Below, piece by piece: positions 42,798-52,340 of a DNA stretch of 64,000 nucleotides; positions within the stretch are counted from its first letter, which is position 1, and every line of letters starts with the position of its first letter. The notes under the pieces were generated by a model, which searched no databases, was not told the origin of the DNA, and saw nothing but the letters and a program-made list of their open reading frames with translations. The translations under genes and the position numbers were made by a program. The stretch comes from an uncultured Prevotellaceae bacterium. GTDB lineage: Bacteria > Bacteroidota > Bacteroidia > Bacteroidales > Bacteroidaceae. The DNA lies in the NCBI GenBank assembly GCA_947176535.1, contig CAMWQU010000009.1:26538-90537 (forward strand), written 5' to 3'.

Positions 42798-44377
42798 CAG
42801 TCTTCGGCGTTTAACAGTTCCACAGCTTTGCGCACAACGGGGTCGTCCTCGTAGATGATGGCGAAGTATTCGCTCATATCCCAAAGGTCGCGGGCCGTGA
42901 GGGCTTTTAATATCTGCTTCAGTTGGATAACGGTCTGCTTCCGCTCCTCCTCGTTCCGGGGCTTGATGTTCTGTTTCTCGCCCTCTTTCAGAATGTTTTC
43001 CACGATTTCATCGGGGATTTCGTATCGGGCCTTGAAAGCCTCGAAGTCGCTCCATTGCTTGGCAAGGCGTTTCCGGTTCTTATCCATGTTGCGCAGACTG
43101 GCGTTGATGATGAGGCTCTTGGCCGACAGTTCGCGGTAGCATTTGGTGAAGCGGGTCGTATCGAGCGGAATGAAGTAGTCCGGCATGATGCCACCGCCGC
43201 CGTAGACCGTGCGGCCTTTCTTGCGCGTGGTGTAGCGCAGCGAGTCGGGGAAGTGGATGCTGTCGGCATGGGACAGTTCGCCCCGGTTGTAGCGGTTGAT
43301 GACGTCTTTCGAGTAGCTGTCCTTGTCGCCCTTAGTATAGGGTTTCTGGATGCAACGGCCCGAAGGGGTGTAGTACCGGGCCACGGTGAGGCGTATCATG
43401 GAGCCGTCGGGCAGTTCCACGGGACGCTGCACGAGACCTTTGCCGAAAGAGCGGCGTCCGATGACGATGCCGCGGTCTTGGTCTTGGATGGCACCCGTCA
43501 GAATCTCTGCGGCCGAGGCTGAATATTCGTCGATGAGCACGGCCACTTTTCCGTCCGGCCATCCCTGTCCGCCCGAACTGATGAAGGTCTGGTCGGGGAC
43601 ACTGCGGCCCCGGGTGTACACGATGGTGTCGCCCTTGGGCAGGAACTGACTGGTGATTTCTGCGGCCACATTGAGCAGACCGCCACCGTTCTGCTGCATG
43701 TCGATGATGAGTTTCTGCATGCCCTGACGTTTCAGCTTGTCAAGGGCCTCCTTCACTTCCGACGGGGTCGTCTGCCCGAAACTGGTGAAGCGGATAAGTC
43801 CGATGTCGGGAGTCACCATGTAGGCTGCGTCGAGCGTATTGACGGGAATCTTGTCGCGCTTTACCGTGAAGTAGGAAATGCCTGATACGCCGTCTCGGAT
43901 AATCCCCAGTTTCACTTTCGTTCCCTTGGGGCCACGCAGGCGGCTCATGACTTCCTCACGGCTCATTTTTACTCCCGCGATGGTGGTGTCATTGACGGAG
44001 ATGATGCGGTCGCCGGCCAGTATGCCGACTTTCTCGGACGGCCCTTTTGAAACGGGCTGAATGACGACAAGCGTGTCGTCCAGAATGTTGAACTGTACGC
44101 CTATGCCCTCGAACGAACCTTCTAAGGATTCGTTCATGCGACGGGTATCTTTGGCGTTGGAGTATTGCGAATGGGGGTCGAGCTTGGCGAGCATCCCGTT
44201 GATGGCATCCTCGATGAGTTTGGAATTGTCCACGCTGTCCACGTAATAGATGCTGGTCATGATGGCTGCCATGTTCAGTTTGCGCATGGCGGCATCGAGG
44301 TCGGCTCTTTGGGCGAATGCCGGAGAAGCGAGGAAACAGGAAAGGGAAATCGCGAAGAATAGGGTGATGCGCTTCAT
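42797..44377 (-). CDS. Exported C-terminal processing protease (S41 family)
   Basis: A 526-residue periplasmic tail-specific protease. The signal peptide ends SPAFAQ. A PDZ domain (~85-165: GIGVQFNI, GILAGDRIISVNDT) is followed by the S41 catalytic domain with the serine in DEYSASAAEILTGA and the lysine in GRRSFGKGLVQRP, spaced as in CtpA. A C-terminal helical extension (~410-526) is typical of Bacteroidota homologues. It cleaves misfolded or specific envelope proteins near the C-terminus. It lies between coaD (9 bp) and ybeY (overlap). Confidence 0.93.
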   Translation of the reverse strand: MKRITLFFAISLSCFLASPAFAQRADLDAAMRKLNMAAIMTSIYYVDSVDNSKLIEDAINGMLAKLDPHSQYSNAKDTRRMNESLEGSFEGIGVQFNILDDTLVVIQPVSKGPSEKVGILAGDRIISVNDTTIAGVKMSREEVMSRLRGPKGTKVKLGIIRDGVSGISYFTVKRDKIPVNTLDAAYMVTPDIGLIRFTSFGQTTPSEVKEALDKLKRQGMQKLIIDMQQNGGGLLNVAAEITSQFLPKGDTIVYTRGRSVPDQTFISSGGQGWPDGKVAVLIDEYSASAAEILTGAIQDQDRGIVIGRRSFGKGLVQRPVELPDGSMIRLTVARYYTPSGRCIQKPYTKGDKDSYSKDVINRYNRGELSHADSIHFPDSLRYTTRKKGRTVYGGGGIMPDYFIPLDTTRFTKCYRELSAKSLIINASLRNMDKNRKRLAKQWSDFEAFKARYEIPDEIVENILKEGEKQNIKPRNEEERKQTVIQLKQILKALTARDLWDMSEYFAIIYEDDPVVRKAVELLNAED

Positions 44378-44386
44378 GTCTTTGTC

Positions 44387-44857
44387 TTATAAACTTTCAA
44401 CTTTATAATTCAGCCCTTCGGGCAGCCATTGTCGGATATCGCGGCCGAAGTGGGCCAGTTCGCGAACCGTACTGCTGGAAATCGCAGTCAGTTCGGGGGC
44501 GGAAAAGAGAATCACGGTCTCGATGTCGGGGGTGAGCAGGCGGTTTACGTCGGCCATTTGCAGTTCGTATTCATAGTCCTTGTTGCTTCGGATGCCGCGC
44601 AGCATGAAGCGGACGCCTTGCCGGCGGGCAAAGTCTGTGGTCAGCGTGTTGTAGCAGTCTACGGACACGCGGGGTTCGTCCCTATATAGTTCCTGCAGGG
44701 CACGCACACGCTCCTCTACGGGCAGCCAACTCTTTTTCCCCTCGTTGTAGCCAACGGCAATAAGGATGTGGTCGAAGAGTTGCAGACCGCGTCTGACGAT
44801 GTCGGCATGACCGCGTGTGAAAGGGTCGAAAGAACCGGGAAATATTGCCTTATTCAT
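44387..44857 (-). CDS. coaD: Phosphopantetheine adenylyltransferase
   Basis: A 156-residue nucleotidyltransferase that makes dephospho-CoA from phosphopantetheine and ATP, the fourth step of CoA synthesis. The HxGH-type motif appears in [14 protein letters not shown], and the C-terminal motif in ISSSTVREL. The middle segment [23 protein letters not shown] is strongly diagnostic. It overlaps the parE stop by 8 bp and is followed 9 bp later by the S41 protease gene. Confidence 0.95.
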   Translation of the reverse strand: MNKAIFPGSFDPFTRGHADIVRRGLQLFDHILIAVGYNEGKKSWLPVEERVRALQELYRDEPRVSVDCYNTLTTDFARRQGVRFMLRGIRSNKDYEYELQMADVNRLLTPDIETVILFSAPELTAISSSTVRELAHFGRDIRQWLPEGLNYKVESL

Positions 44858-46826
44858 CCTCTTCCGCCAAATCTTCCTCTATGACGAGGTTGTCGATAAT
44901 AAAGCCCTGACGCTCCATGGTGTTTTTGCCCATGTAGTATTCCAATAGAGCGGCCACGTTGTCGGCTTTCTGCAACGATACCTGCTCCAGACGTATGTCG
45001 GGGCCGATGAAAGTTTTAAACTCATCGGGGCTGATTTCTCCCAAACCTTTGAATCGGGTAATCTCCGGGTCGGGCCCCATGTCGGCGATAGCCTGCAGGC
45101 GTTCATCCTCCGAATAGCAATATTGTGTGATGAAATCGGCATTTTCGGAAATCTGACGATGTACCTTGGAGTCTTGGTTTCGTGCGGCTTCCTGCAATTC
45201 CTTCACCTTGGTTTTTCCCAAACGTGACTTGCGGGCCCGTACACGGAAGAGCGGGGTCTGCAGGATGTAGACATGTCCTTTCTTGATGAGTTCGGGGAAG
45301 AACTGCAACAGAAACGTAATCATCAGCAGGCGGATGTGCATACCATCGACATCGGCATCCGTAGCCACGATAACCTTGTTGTAACGCAGTCCGTCCAGTC
45401 CGTCTTCGATGTTCAGTGCCGCCTGCAGCAGATTGAACTCTTCGTTCTCGTAGACAATTTTTTTCGTCAGTCCGTAGCAGTTCAGGGGTTTTCCGCGCAG
45501 CGAGAACACGGCCTGCGTGTTCACGTCGCGGCTTTTGGTAATGCTGCCGCTAGCAGAGTCTCCCTCGGTGATGAAGATGCAGGTATCTTCTTTCAGGTCG
45601 CCTTTGGCGTCGGTGAGGTGCACCCGGCAGTCGCGTAGCTTGCGGTTGTGCAGATTTGCCTTTTTGCTGCGTTCGCGGGCCAGTTTGGCCACACCGGCCA
45701 TTGCCTTGCGTTCGCGCTCGCTTTCCTGCACCTTTTGCAGAATGACGTTGGCGACATCGGTACTTTTGTGGAGATAATTATCCACTTGCGCCTTTACGAA
45801 GTCTCCGATAAACTTGTCTATGGATATTCCGCTCTCCGGCGCCGTAGTCAGCGAACCCAGCTTCACCTTGGTCTGACTTTCGAAGAGCGGCTCCTGAATG
45901 TTGATGCTGATGGCTCCTACCAGTCCGTTGCGTATGTCGGCGTAGTCATAGCTTTTGCCCGAATAGTCTTTAATGACCTCGGCGATGTACTTCTTGAACG
46001 CCGCCTGATGGGTTCCGCCCAGTGTCGTATGCTGTCCGTTTACAAACGAATAGTATTCCTCGCCGTTCTGATTGCAGTGTGTGAATGCAATCTCTATATC
46101 CTCTCCGCGCAGATGCACTATCTCGTACAGTGGATTGTTGGTCATGCGGTCGGAGAGCAAGTCGGAGAGGCCGTTGCGTGAGGCAATGCGCCGTCCGTTG
46201 AAGATGATGGTCAGTCCGGTGTTGAGGTAGGTGTAATTGCGAAGCAGGTTTTCGATGAACTCGGCCTGAAAGCGATAATGCTTGAACAGGGTAGAGTCGG
46301 GTTCGAAGAATACGGAGGTTCCGTTTTCCTCTTCGGTTTTCAGCGTCTCGTCGCTGATGAGCTGTCCGCGTTCGAAAGTGGCCCTGCGCATTTCGCCATC
46401 GCGCACCGAGCTGACAACAAAACGGGCACTTAGGGCATTCACGGCTTTCAGACCGACTCCGTTCAGTCCCACGCTCTTCTGGAAAGCCTTGGAGTCGTAT
46501 TTTCCGCCCGTGTTCAGCATCGAGACGGCATCAATGAGTGCCCCCAAAGGAATGCCTCGGCCGTAGTCACGGATGGAGACGCGCAACTGCTCCTCCATGT
46601 CCACCTCGATGCGCCGGCCGGCGTTCATCTTAAATTCGTCGATACTGTTGTCGATTACCTCTTTCAGCAGTACGTAGATACCATCTTCGGCATGACTGCC
46701 GTCACCTAACCGACCGATGTACATACCCGGACGCAGCCGGATGTGCTCCATGTCGGAGAGGTGCTTGATGTCGTCCTCGCTGTAATCGGCAGCAGGCCGC
46801 TGTATGATGTCTTCTTCTTCCGTCAT
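44850..46826 (-). CDS. parE: DNA topoisomerase IV subunit B
   Basis: A 658-residue type IIA topoisomerase ATPase subunit. The GHKL ATP site ([33 protein letters not shown]), the transducer domain (Lys-containing QTKVKLGS) and the TOPRIM domain ([22 protein letters not shown]) are complete. The RPGMYIG start and the absence of the gyrB-specific C-terminal extension favour ParE; GyrB is the alternative. The ATG at 46826 overlaps the GNAT stop by four bases. parC is not within the window. Confidence 0.9.
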   Translation of the reverse strand: MTEEEDIIQRPAADYSEDDIKHLSDMEHIRLRPGMYIGRLGDGSHAEDGIYVLLKEVIDNSIDEFKMNAGRRIEVDMEEQLRVSIRDYGRGIPLGALIDAVSMLNTGGKYDSKAFQKSVGLNGVGLKAVNALSARFVVSSVRDGEMRRATFERGQLISDETLKTEEENGTSVFFEPDSTLFKHYRFQAEFIENLLRNYTYLNTGLTIIFNGRRIASRNGLSDLLSDRMTNNPLYEIVHLRGEDIEIAFTHCNQNGEEYYSFVNGQHTTLGGTHQAAFKKYIAEVIKDYSGKSYDYADIRNGLVGAISINIQEPLFESQTKVKLGSLTTAPESGISIDKFIGDFVKAQVDNYLHKSTDVANVILQKVQESERERKAMAGVAKLARERSKKANLHNRKLRDCRVHLTDAKGDLKEDTCIFITEGDSASGSITKSRDVNTQAVFSLRGKPLNCYGLTKKIVYENEEFNLLQAALNIEDGLDGLRYNKVIVATDADVDGMHIRLLMITFLLQFFPELIKKGHVYILQTPLFRVRARKSRLGKTKVKELQEAARNQDSKVHRQISENADFITQYCYSEDERLQAIADMGPDPEITRFKGLGEISPDEFKTFIGPDIRLEQVSLQKADNVAALLEYYMGKNTMERQGFIIDNLVIEEDLAEEDE

Positions 46827-47989
46827 AACGCTTTCTTGAATGTGCAACGGCGCTTATGGATGGTGCAGTCGAGGTTTTTCCACTGTGCCTGACTGGGAAT
46901 GTTGTCCTCAAGCTGATGGTGAGTCTCGGCCCATTCGTACCCGTCCTTGATGGCTTCCGGTATGATGTCCGCAAAGAAGAGCGCGTTGGCACCCTTGTCC
47001 TGATACTCGGGCTGCACACCTACGAGGAGCATATCAAGTACCTGAGGCTTGCGGGTGAACCACAGGGCCTTTGCCAGATGCCACCATCCGAACGGGAAAA
47101 TGCGGGCTTTGGCCTTCTGCACGGCGCGGGACAGACTGGTGATGCAGATTCCCATGCCGATGACCTCACCCTCGGCCGTTTCTACGACACTGAGGTAGCG
47201 TTTGTCGAGGAAGAGCAGATACTGGTCGGCATAGACCTGCATCATTTTCTCGTCCAGTTCGCAGTAGCCATAGAGGTTGGCATACGACTTGTTCACCACG
47301 TCGAGCACTTTCTGTATGTATCCTCCTTTGCGAATCTCACTCTTGTTCTTGAATTTGTGGAGGCGGAATCCGTAACGCTTCTTCACCAGTTCGGCCACCT
47401 TGAAGTATTTCTCCATGTTGGCCTCGTGACCGTTCTTCGGCACCATTACCTTGCGTTCCACCCATCCGGCATCTTTCACGTAGCCCAACTTCCGCATGTG
47501 TTCGGGGTAATAGGGATAGTTATAGATACTGTTGAGCGTGGAGAGTTGGTCGTAACCGTCAGTCAGCATTCCTTCGAGATCCATGTCTGTGAATCCCAAA
47601 GGGCCGACGATGGTGTCCATACCCCTTTCGCGGCCCCACTGCTCGGCGGCATCCAGCAACGCCTTGGTCACTTCTATATCGTCGATGAAGTCAATCCATC
47701 CGAAGCGGACATTCTTCTGCTGCCATCTTTCGTTGGCGCGCCGGTTGATGATGGCGGCGATGCGGCCCACCATCGTGTCGCCACGGAAAGCCATAAACAG
47801 CTCCAGTTCGCAGAAATCGAGTGCCGGATTCTTCTTGGGATCGAACGTGTCGAGTGTCGGTTCCAGCAGATCCGGCACAGCATATTCACAATCCTTATAG
47901 AGTTCCCAGTTGAAACGCACGAAGCGTCGCTTCTCGCTTTCTGTTTTTGCCCGTTTAATGACAATAGCGTCGTTGGTGTTGTTATTCAT
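46823..47989 (-). CDS. GNAT-like acyltransferase (two-domain)
   Basis: A 388-residue cytoplasmic protein of a Bacteroidota GNAT-related family. The N-terminal half contains [18 protein letters not shown], the beta4-helix3-like element of GNAT folds, followed by [17 protein letters not shown]. The C-terminal half repeats a GNAT-like pattern ([37 protein letters not shown]), the second matching the acetyl-CoA pyrophosphate-binding Q/R-x-x-G-x-G/A site. Substrate unknown. It heads the long operon with parE, coaD, the S41 protease, ybeY and a sulfatase. Confidence 0.75.
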   Translation of the reverse strand: MNNNTNDAIVIKRAKTESEKRRFVRFNWELYKDCEYAVPDLLEPTLDTFDPKKNPALDFCELELFMAFRGDTMVGRIAAIINRRANERWQQKNVRFGWIDFIDDIEVTKALLDAAEQWGRERGMDTIVGPLGFTDMDLEGMLTDGYDQLSTLNSIYNYPYYPEHMRKLGYVKDAGWVERKVMVPKNGHEANMEKYFKVAELVKKRYGFRLHKFKNKSEIRKGGYIQKVLDVVNKSYANLYGYCELDEKMMQVYADQYLLFLDKRYLSVVETAEGEVIGMGICITSLSRAVQKAKARIFPFGWWHLAKALWFTRKPQVLDMLLVGVQPEYQDKGANALFFADIIPEAIKDGYEWAETHHQLEDNIPSQAQWKNLDCTIHKRRCTFKKAL

Positions 47990-48029
47990 AATGCAATTCG
48001 TAAAGTCTTTCTTTTTTCAGTAATGAAAG

Positions 48030-48037
48030 CAAAAGTA
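48030..48037 (-). promoter_or_regulatory. -7 box of the GNAT-parE operon
   Basis: Minus-strand TACTTTTG, 40 bp upstream of the GNAT start; it is back-to-back with the OmpA-like 2 promoter. The -33 element is not evident. Confidence 0.55.
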
Positions 48038-48130
48038 CAAAAAAACATTGACATTTTACATTTCCTTGTCGGCAAATTCGGATATTTTAACCGAAAATGT
48101 CCCGTGAATTGCTATTTGTGTGGTTTTTTA

Positions 48131-48162
48131 TTTGGGAATAACCAAAAAAGATGTTAATTTTG
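48131..48162 (+). promoter_or_regulatory. Promoter of OmpA-like gene 2
   Basis: TTTG (48131-48134), 20-bp spacer, TAATTTTG (48155-48162); the ATG is 39 bp downstream. Confidence 0.82.
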
Positions 48163-48201
48163 TCGGAAGAATAAAGACCTAAAACTAAAATCAGTTAAAC
48201 C

Positions 48202-49353
48202 ATGATTCATTTCAAGAAACTTTTAGCAGTGAGCCTCGTTGCGTTAGGTTCGCTGACGGCAAATGCCGGGGAAGTTGCCGATGGTGGTAAGGACTACAAG
48301 CCTTTCCCTCACATGTTCGTAGGCATTCAGGGTGGCGCACAGACCACCTTCACAAACTATGACCAGTTGAAGTTGATTACTCCCACCGCCTCCGTATATT
48401 TCGGCAGTTGGTTTACTCCCGTAGTCGGTGCCCGCCTGCATGTCAATGGCATTTGGAACAAGGGCGGTTATGACGACTGTGTTGTGCCTGATTTCAAGTA
48501 TAGATACAAGTACGTGACCACGGATATCGACCTTATGCTCAACCTTTGCACCCTGTTCGGAAAGAAGGATTACTATCCCGTCAATGCTTATCTGATTGGT
48601 GGTGTCGGTCTCAATTATGCTTGGAACAACGATGACGCCTATGCCAACAAGATTGCCATGCCGATGGCGTGGAAAGATAACCGTCTGAGCCACAATGCCC
48701 GCGTGGGTGCCGCAGTGGACGTGAATCTTTGCAAGCACTGGAGCATGAATCTGGAAGTGGCCGCCAACAGCCTGAACGACCGTTACAACAGCAAAGTCTG
48801 CGACAAGGACGATTGGAGCCTGACGGCACAGATTGGCCTGACCTATAAGTTCGGTTTCAAGAAGAAGAAAGCCGCTGCAGAGCCCGATCCCGTTTGGGAG
48901 AGCCGCATAGACACTGTCTGGTATGACAACGTGAAGTACAAGAACGTAACGGCCGACCGCGACATCAAGAAAGAGATATTCTTTGCTATCCGTGAGTCTG
49001 ATGTTGCAACGGAAGATGCACAGATTGCAGCCGTGGCCAAGTTCCTGAAAGGAGTGAAGAACGGCGAAATCGTCATCACGGCTTATGCCGACCGTGGCAC
49101 GGGTAATCCCAAGATTAACATGGAGTACTCCAGACTGCGTGCTGAGAAGACACGTAAGGCCCTCATCGAAAAGGGTGTAGATCCCTCCATCATCAAGTCG
49201 GTAGAGTGGAAGGGCGACACCGTTCAGCCTTATCCCGACGATAACGACAAGAACCGCGTCAGCATCATCACCGGTCACGGCATCTACACCGACAAGGAAA
49301 AAGTCGTAACCAAGAAGTTCCGCACCAAGGAAGTTCGTTATCAGGTGAAGTAA
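48202..49353 (+). CDS. OmpA-like porin 2
   Basis: A 383-residue outer-membrane protein, paralogous to the one at 34149. After the signal peptide (VALGSLTANA) the barrel (~25-225) matches it strand by strand (DYKPFPHMFVGIQGG, FTPVVGARLHVNGIW, TTDIDLMLNL). The Pro/Glu/Lys linker is lost and replaced by a shorter Lys/Ala segment. The OmpA domain (~260-365) has TAYADRGTGNPKINMEYSRLRAEK with the peptidoglycan-contact Asp and Arg. A basic C-terminal extension follows (YTDKEKVVTKKFRTKEVRYQVK-like, about 22 residues). It ends at a strong hairpin. Confidence 0.92.
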   Translation: MIHFKKLLAVSLVALGSLTANAGEVADGGKDYKPFPHMFVGIQGGAQTTFTNYDQLKLITPTASVYFGSWFTPVVGARLHVNGIWNKGGYDDCVVPDFKYRYKYVTTDIDLMLNLCTLFGKKDYYPVNAYLIGGVGLNYAWNNDDAYANKIAMPMAWKDNRLSHNARVGAAVDVNLCKHWSMNLEVAANSLNDRYNSKVCDKDDWSLTAQIGLTYKFGFKKKKAAAEPDPVWESRIDTVWYDNVKYKNVTADRDIKKEIFFAIRESDVATEDAQIAAVAKFLKGVKNGEIVITAYADRGTGNPKINMEYSRLRAEKTRKALIEKGVDPSIIKSVEWKGDTVQPYPDDNDKNRVSIITGHGIYTDKEKVVTKKFRTKEVRYQVK

Positions 49354-49398
49354 CATAAAGAAACTTACCCATCGGGATTCCATTCCCGTGAAACATAG

Positions 49399-49447
49399 GC
49401 AGGGAGCCGTGTCTGACCGATAAAAAAGGTCGAACACGGCTCCCTGC
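49399..49447. terminator. Terminator between the OmpA-like 2 and sulfatase 2 genes
   Basis: Inverted repeat of 14 bp (GCAGGGAGCCGTGT, arms 49399-49412 and 49434-49447), with an extra inner GACC/GGTC pair, then a T-rich tail. It lies between convergent genes. Confidence 0.92.
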
Positions 49448-49530
49448 TTGTTTGTTGATTCTTTGCAAATTTATTTTTGAATCGAAAATTTGCAAAGAAG
49501 TTGCATGGCCAAGCGGGCGAAGTCGCCCGA

Positions 49531-51060
49531 TTAGAACTCGTCGGGCCAGGGGCAGGGAGTGCCGGTGGCTTTCAGGGTGGGCCGCTGGGCGTTTACCCGG
49601 CGCAGATATTGACCGAGGTCGGCACTGAGCGATGCCACCAGTTCGGGATGGTCGGCGGCAATGTCGGTGGTTTCGCCAATGTCCTTGCGTATGTTGAATA
49701 ATTCTTTGCGTCCGTCTTTGTACCAGTAAACCAGTTTGTAGTCACCCCGGCGTATGGCGCAGGTCTGTCCGATACCCTCTTGTCGGTGGTTGCCGCCAAT
49801 CCATGTGTTGGGCGTGTTCCAGTAGAGCGGGCGGTTCCTGTCGGGACGTCCTTTTCCTGTAAGCAAGGGAACGAAACTTACGCCATCGACCGTCTGCATG
49901 GTCTTGTATTTCTTTATCCGTGCCATCTCCAGAATGGACGGAAAGAAATCTTCGATAATCAAATAGTCGTCGATGGTGCTTCCCGGTGCGGTTACCCCCG
50001 GCCAACAGACAATCATCGGTTCGCGTATGCCTCCTTCGTAGGCCGAACCCTTACCGCTTCGTAGCGGAGCATTTTGGACGCCAAGCGGTGGGGTGCGTCC
50101 CAAAGCGGAGAGGCCGCCGTTGTCGCTCATAAACAGGATGATGGTATTCTCCCGCTGTCCGGTGCGGTCCAGATAATCCATCAGGTCGCCCAGACTTTTA
50201 TCCATTCCTTCGACCAACGTCGCGTAGGCGGCTTCGGTGGTGCTCAGCCCCGCGTCGAGATACTTCTGCAGGAAACGTTTGTCGGCCTGAATGGGCACAT
50301 GCACAGCATAGTGCGACATATACAGGAAAAACGGTTGTTTCCCGTTCTCCCGGTTCCTTTCCAGTGCCTCGATGGCCTCTTTTGTGAGGGCTTCCGTGAC
50401 AAACACATCCGTGTCCCAGTATTTTTCCAGTCCGGGCACGGCAAAAGGGCTTATCGGCCGTCCCTGTGCGTCGTGACCATAACGCTGTTCGCCCAGATAG
50501 GAGGCCAGACCGCCTGCCGCATGTCCGCAGATGTTTACGTCGAAGCCGAAAGTGCAAGGGTCGGCCCCCGGAGTGTCGATAGCGCCGAAATGGGCCTTGC
50601 CGCAGTGGATGGTGCGGTAACCGTTCTGTCGCAGAAGTTCCACGAACGAGGTGGCGGGGGCGGAACGTTCGATGCCTGCCACGGGTTGGATGCCGTTTAC
50701 GTTCCACTGCGGTATCTCTACATCAGGGTCGTCTTCGTCGGTTGCGGTGTCCGGGCGCAGTGTCCAGTTGGTAACCCGGTGGCGCGCGGCGTTCATGCCC
50801 GTGAGCAACGAACAGCGCGACGGCGAACTGATGCTACAGGCATAGGCCGAGGTGAATTGGGTTCCCATGCGGGCCAGCCGTTCCATGTTCGGGGTGTGGA
50901 AACGCTCGTTTAGCGGGGTGCGTTCTGTGTGGAAGGGCAGCGAGGTGTCTTGCCATCCCATGTCGTCTACCATGAACAGTAGGATGTTCGGTCGGCGCGC
51001 CGCCGTGGCCGGAACAAAAGCCGTCAGGGCGGTCAGTGTGGTCAGTAAGGGTTTCTTCAT
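49531..51060 (-). CDS. Exported Ser-type sulfatase 2
   Basis: A 509-residue periplasmic sulfatase with a signal peptide (TALTAFVPATA). Metal site PNILLFMVDDMGWQD; signature SISSPSRCSLLTG with Ser as the residue to be modified to formylglycine; later GKAHFG and MSDNGGLSALGRTPP. The alignment differs clearly from sulfatase 1 (for example Asp-Asp-Met-Gly after the first strand), so the two probably belong to different S1 subfamilies. Substrates are not predictable here. The frame is open upstream, but a promoter lies in that extension and ATG 51060 begins the signal peptide. Confidence 0.9.
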   Translation of the reverse strand: MKKPLLTTLTALTAFVPATAARRPNILLFMVDDMGWQDTSLPFHTERTPLNERFHTPNMERLARMGTQFTSAYACSISSPSRCSLLTGMNAARHRVTNWTLRPDTATDEDDPDVEIPQWNVNGIQPVAGIERSAPATSFVELLRQNGYRTIHCGKAHFGAIDTPGADPCTFGFDVNICGHAAGGLASYLGEQRYGHDAQGRPISPFAVPGLEKYWDTDVFVTEALTKEAIEALERNRENGKQPFFLYMSHYAVHVPIQADKRFLQKYLDAGLSTTEAAYATLVEGMDKSLGDLMDYLDRTGQRENTIILFMSDNGGLSALGRTPPLGVQNAPLRSGKGSAYEGGIREPMIVCWPGVTAPGSTIDDYLIIEDFFPSILEMARIKKYKTMQTVDGVSFVPLLTGKGRPDRNRPLYWNTPNTWIGGNHRQEGIGQTCAIRRGDYKLVYWYKDGRKELFNIRKDIGETTDIAADHPELVASLSADLGQYLRRVNAQRPTLKATGTPCPWPDEF

Positions 51061-51066
51061 AGTCTC

Positions 51067-51098
51067 CGAAATTACGTATTTTCCTTGAAATAACCAAA
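51067..51098 (-). promoter_or_regulatory. Promoter of the sulfatase 2 gene
   Basis: Minus strand: TTTG (51095-51098), 20-bp spacer, TAATTTCG (51067-51074), one mismatch from TAnnTTTG. The box ends 6 bp before the ATG, so the leader would be very short. Confidence 0.6.
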
Positions 51099-51150
51099 TG
51101 TTTTCACGGAAAAACTGTTGTGAGCGTTTTTGTACGATAGAATAAAACAA

Positions 51151-51185
51151 GTATTGCCACTCTAACGCTCTTAGAGTGGCAATAC
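51151..51185 (-). terminator. Terminator of the PEGA-like gene
   Basis: Perfect 15-bp stem (GTATTGCCACTCTAA and its complement, loop CGCTC), followed on the minus strand by TTGTTTTATT. Confidence 0.92.
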
Positions 51186-51228
51186 CATTAGGTAGCAGGT
51201 GCCAGATTCACATGACTTGTTTATCTGC

Positions 51229-52071
51229 TTATTCTTCGTCTTTCACGAGGTCGAAGAAACTGCTTATCTCCTGTTGGTCTATGGCCTGCCGCACGTTGAA
51301 GCGTTTGGTCTGATCCATATATCCCTTGCGTCTCACCTTGATTTCAATCTGCACGTCACGCGAGTTCTCGTAGGAAAGTCCGATTATGTTGAATGAACGC
51401 GTATCCTCGTATGGAGTGGTGCCGAGGTAAGTCTCGTTCGTGTTCTTTACTTCTTCCGGTATGCTGGACACGACGCGCCAGAATACACGCGCACCCTTTG
51501 GATCGGATTCGAGATTCCAGCGGATAATGGTACCTTCAAGTGATGTTTGTCCGGGGTTGTCTCTGGTGACCTGCTTGCGAAGCTCGCCTCTGGGTACCGT
51601 CTTATCTCGGGCGACAGGTACTTCTTGAAGCTCGCAGAGGATGCTTCTTGGCCACTCAAAGCTGTAGTTGTTTTTGGAAATCTGCGTTACTACAGGTCTG
51701 ATAGTTTCTACTTTTGAGCCATATCCCTCCTTGACGAAGGTGAGTTCGATGCTGCTTGCTTCGGCAGAACGCCTCATGCGCTGTTGCAGTTCCTTTTTTG
51801 AGCCGGGAGCAATGGTGCCGTGATACGGTATCTCCACGGTGGTTGGTGTGGAGGCGCATATCAGTTGTCCTTTGTAGTACACTTTCGCTCCTTCCGGATA
51901 GCTTTGGAGAGTTATCTTGGCATAGTCTTCAGGAAGGGTTATTGCTTTCTGCGATTTGGCCGTTAATGCGGGGAACGTTAGGGTTATTGATTTCTGTGCT
52001 TTGACCGTTAATGCAGTGAATGTCAGGAATATCATTGTGACCAGACATGATTTACATAAAGATGTTTTCAT
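51229..52071 (-). CDS. Exported protein with two PEGA-like domains
   Basis: A 280-residue secreted protein of unknown function. The N-terminus has a hydrophobic signal region that has been tandemly duplicated: TFTALTVKAQKSITL is followed directly by TFPALTAKSQKAITL (45-bp repeat). Two PEGA-like beta segments are visible: residues ~53-80 (ITLQSYPEGAKVYYKGQL) and ~175-230 (WNLESDPKGARVFWRVV, LGTTPYEDT). PEGA domains occur in surface proteins and are thought to be structural. The C-terminus is acidic (FFDLVKDEE). The gene has a terminator and a structured, independently transcribed RNA candidate directly upstream. Confidence 0.72.
   Translation of the reverse strand: MKTSLCKSCLVTMIFLTFTALTVKAQKSITLTFPALTAKSQKAITLPEDYAKITLQSYPEGAKVYYKGQLICASTPTTVEIPYHGTIAPGSKKELQQRMRRSAEASSIELTFVKEGYGSKVETIRPVVTQISKNNYSFEWPRSILCELQEVPVARDKTVPRGELRKQVTRDNPGQTSLEGTIIRWNLESDPKGARVFWRVVSSIPEEVKNTNETYLGTTPYEDTRSFNIIGLSYENSRDVQIEIKVRRKGYMDQTKRFNVRQAIDQQEISSFFDLVKDEE
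51935..52024. repeat. 45-bp in-frame tandem duplication
   Basis: Units 51935-51979 and 51980-52024 agree at 37 of 45 positions. They code for duplicated 15-residue segments in the N-terminus of the PEGA-like protein, around the predicted signal-peptide cleavage region. Confidence 0.9.
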
Positions 52072-52095
52072 AATAATAATTAAGTTTAGTTTATT

Positions 52096-52145
52096 AAAGT
52101 TAGTACTTGTTACCTTATTCTCTCCCGGGCGGTAGCACTAACTTT
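52096..52145 (-). promoter_or_regulatory. Hairpin in the PEGA-gene leader / 3' of the RNA gene
   Basis: Arms AAAGTTAGT (52096-52104) and ACTAACTTT (52137-52145) form a 9-bp stem that can extend with GCTACC/GGTA. On the minus strand it lies between the RNA candidate and the PEGA start codon. It may terminate the RNA or fold in the PEGA leader; the following AATAAACTAAACTT is only moderately U-rich. Confidence 0.5.
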
Positions 52146-52154
52146 AGGGCATAA

Positions 52155-52334
52155 AGAAAGCGCAAACCTGTCATTTCTCTCTCAGGTTCGCGACAACCTT
52201 CCATACACAATGACGAGTTTGCGCAGCACAGCGCACACTTCGTAGTGTATGGGGTTTGGGCTCTTTTTTTCTGTTTTCGAGGTCGCGATTCGAGAGAGAA
52301 ATCGAGCACAATATGTTTTGTCCATACGATATGG
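52155..52334 (-). ncRNA. Rod-shaped structured RNA, possibly 6S-like
   Basis: The minus-strand transcript predicted from the promoter at 52341-52372 folds into one nested rod. The outer stem pairs 52173-52183 with 52292-52302 (11 bp, perfect). The next pairs 52188-52194 with 52282-52288 (7 bp, TCGCGAC). Then comes a one-sided A-rich internal loop (52256-52281), then 52201-52208 with 52245-52252 (CCATACAC, 8 bp), and an apical hairpin (ACGA..TGCGC/GCGCA..TCGT). Total length ~150-180 nt, promoter, single rod and internal bubble are reminiscent of 6S RNA, but that is not proven. No convincing reading frame exists. Ends are approximate; the 3' end may be the UUUCUUUAU tract near 52155. Confidence 0.62.
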
Positions 52335-52340
52335 ACGGGA

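Noticed and set aside
44850..46826. GyrB instead of ParE
   Set aside because: The length and C-terminus fit ParE better, but without parC or gyrB in the window the choice is not absolute.
52115..52309. 64-codon minus-strand frame in the PEGA-gene leader
   Set aside because: It overlaps the paired segments of the structured RNA, lacks a ribosome-binding site and has no recognisable domain.
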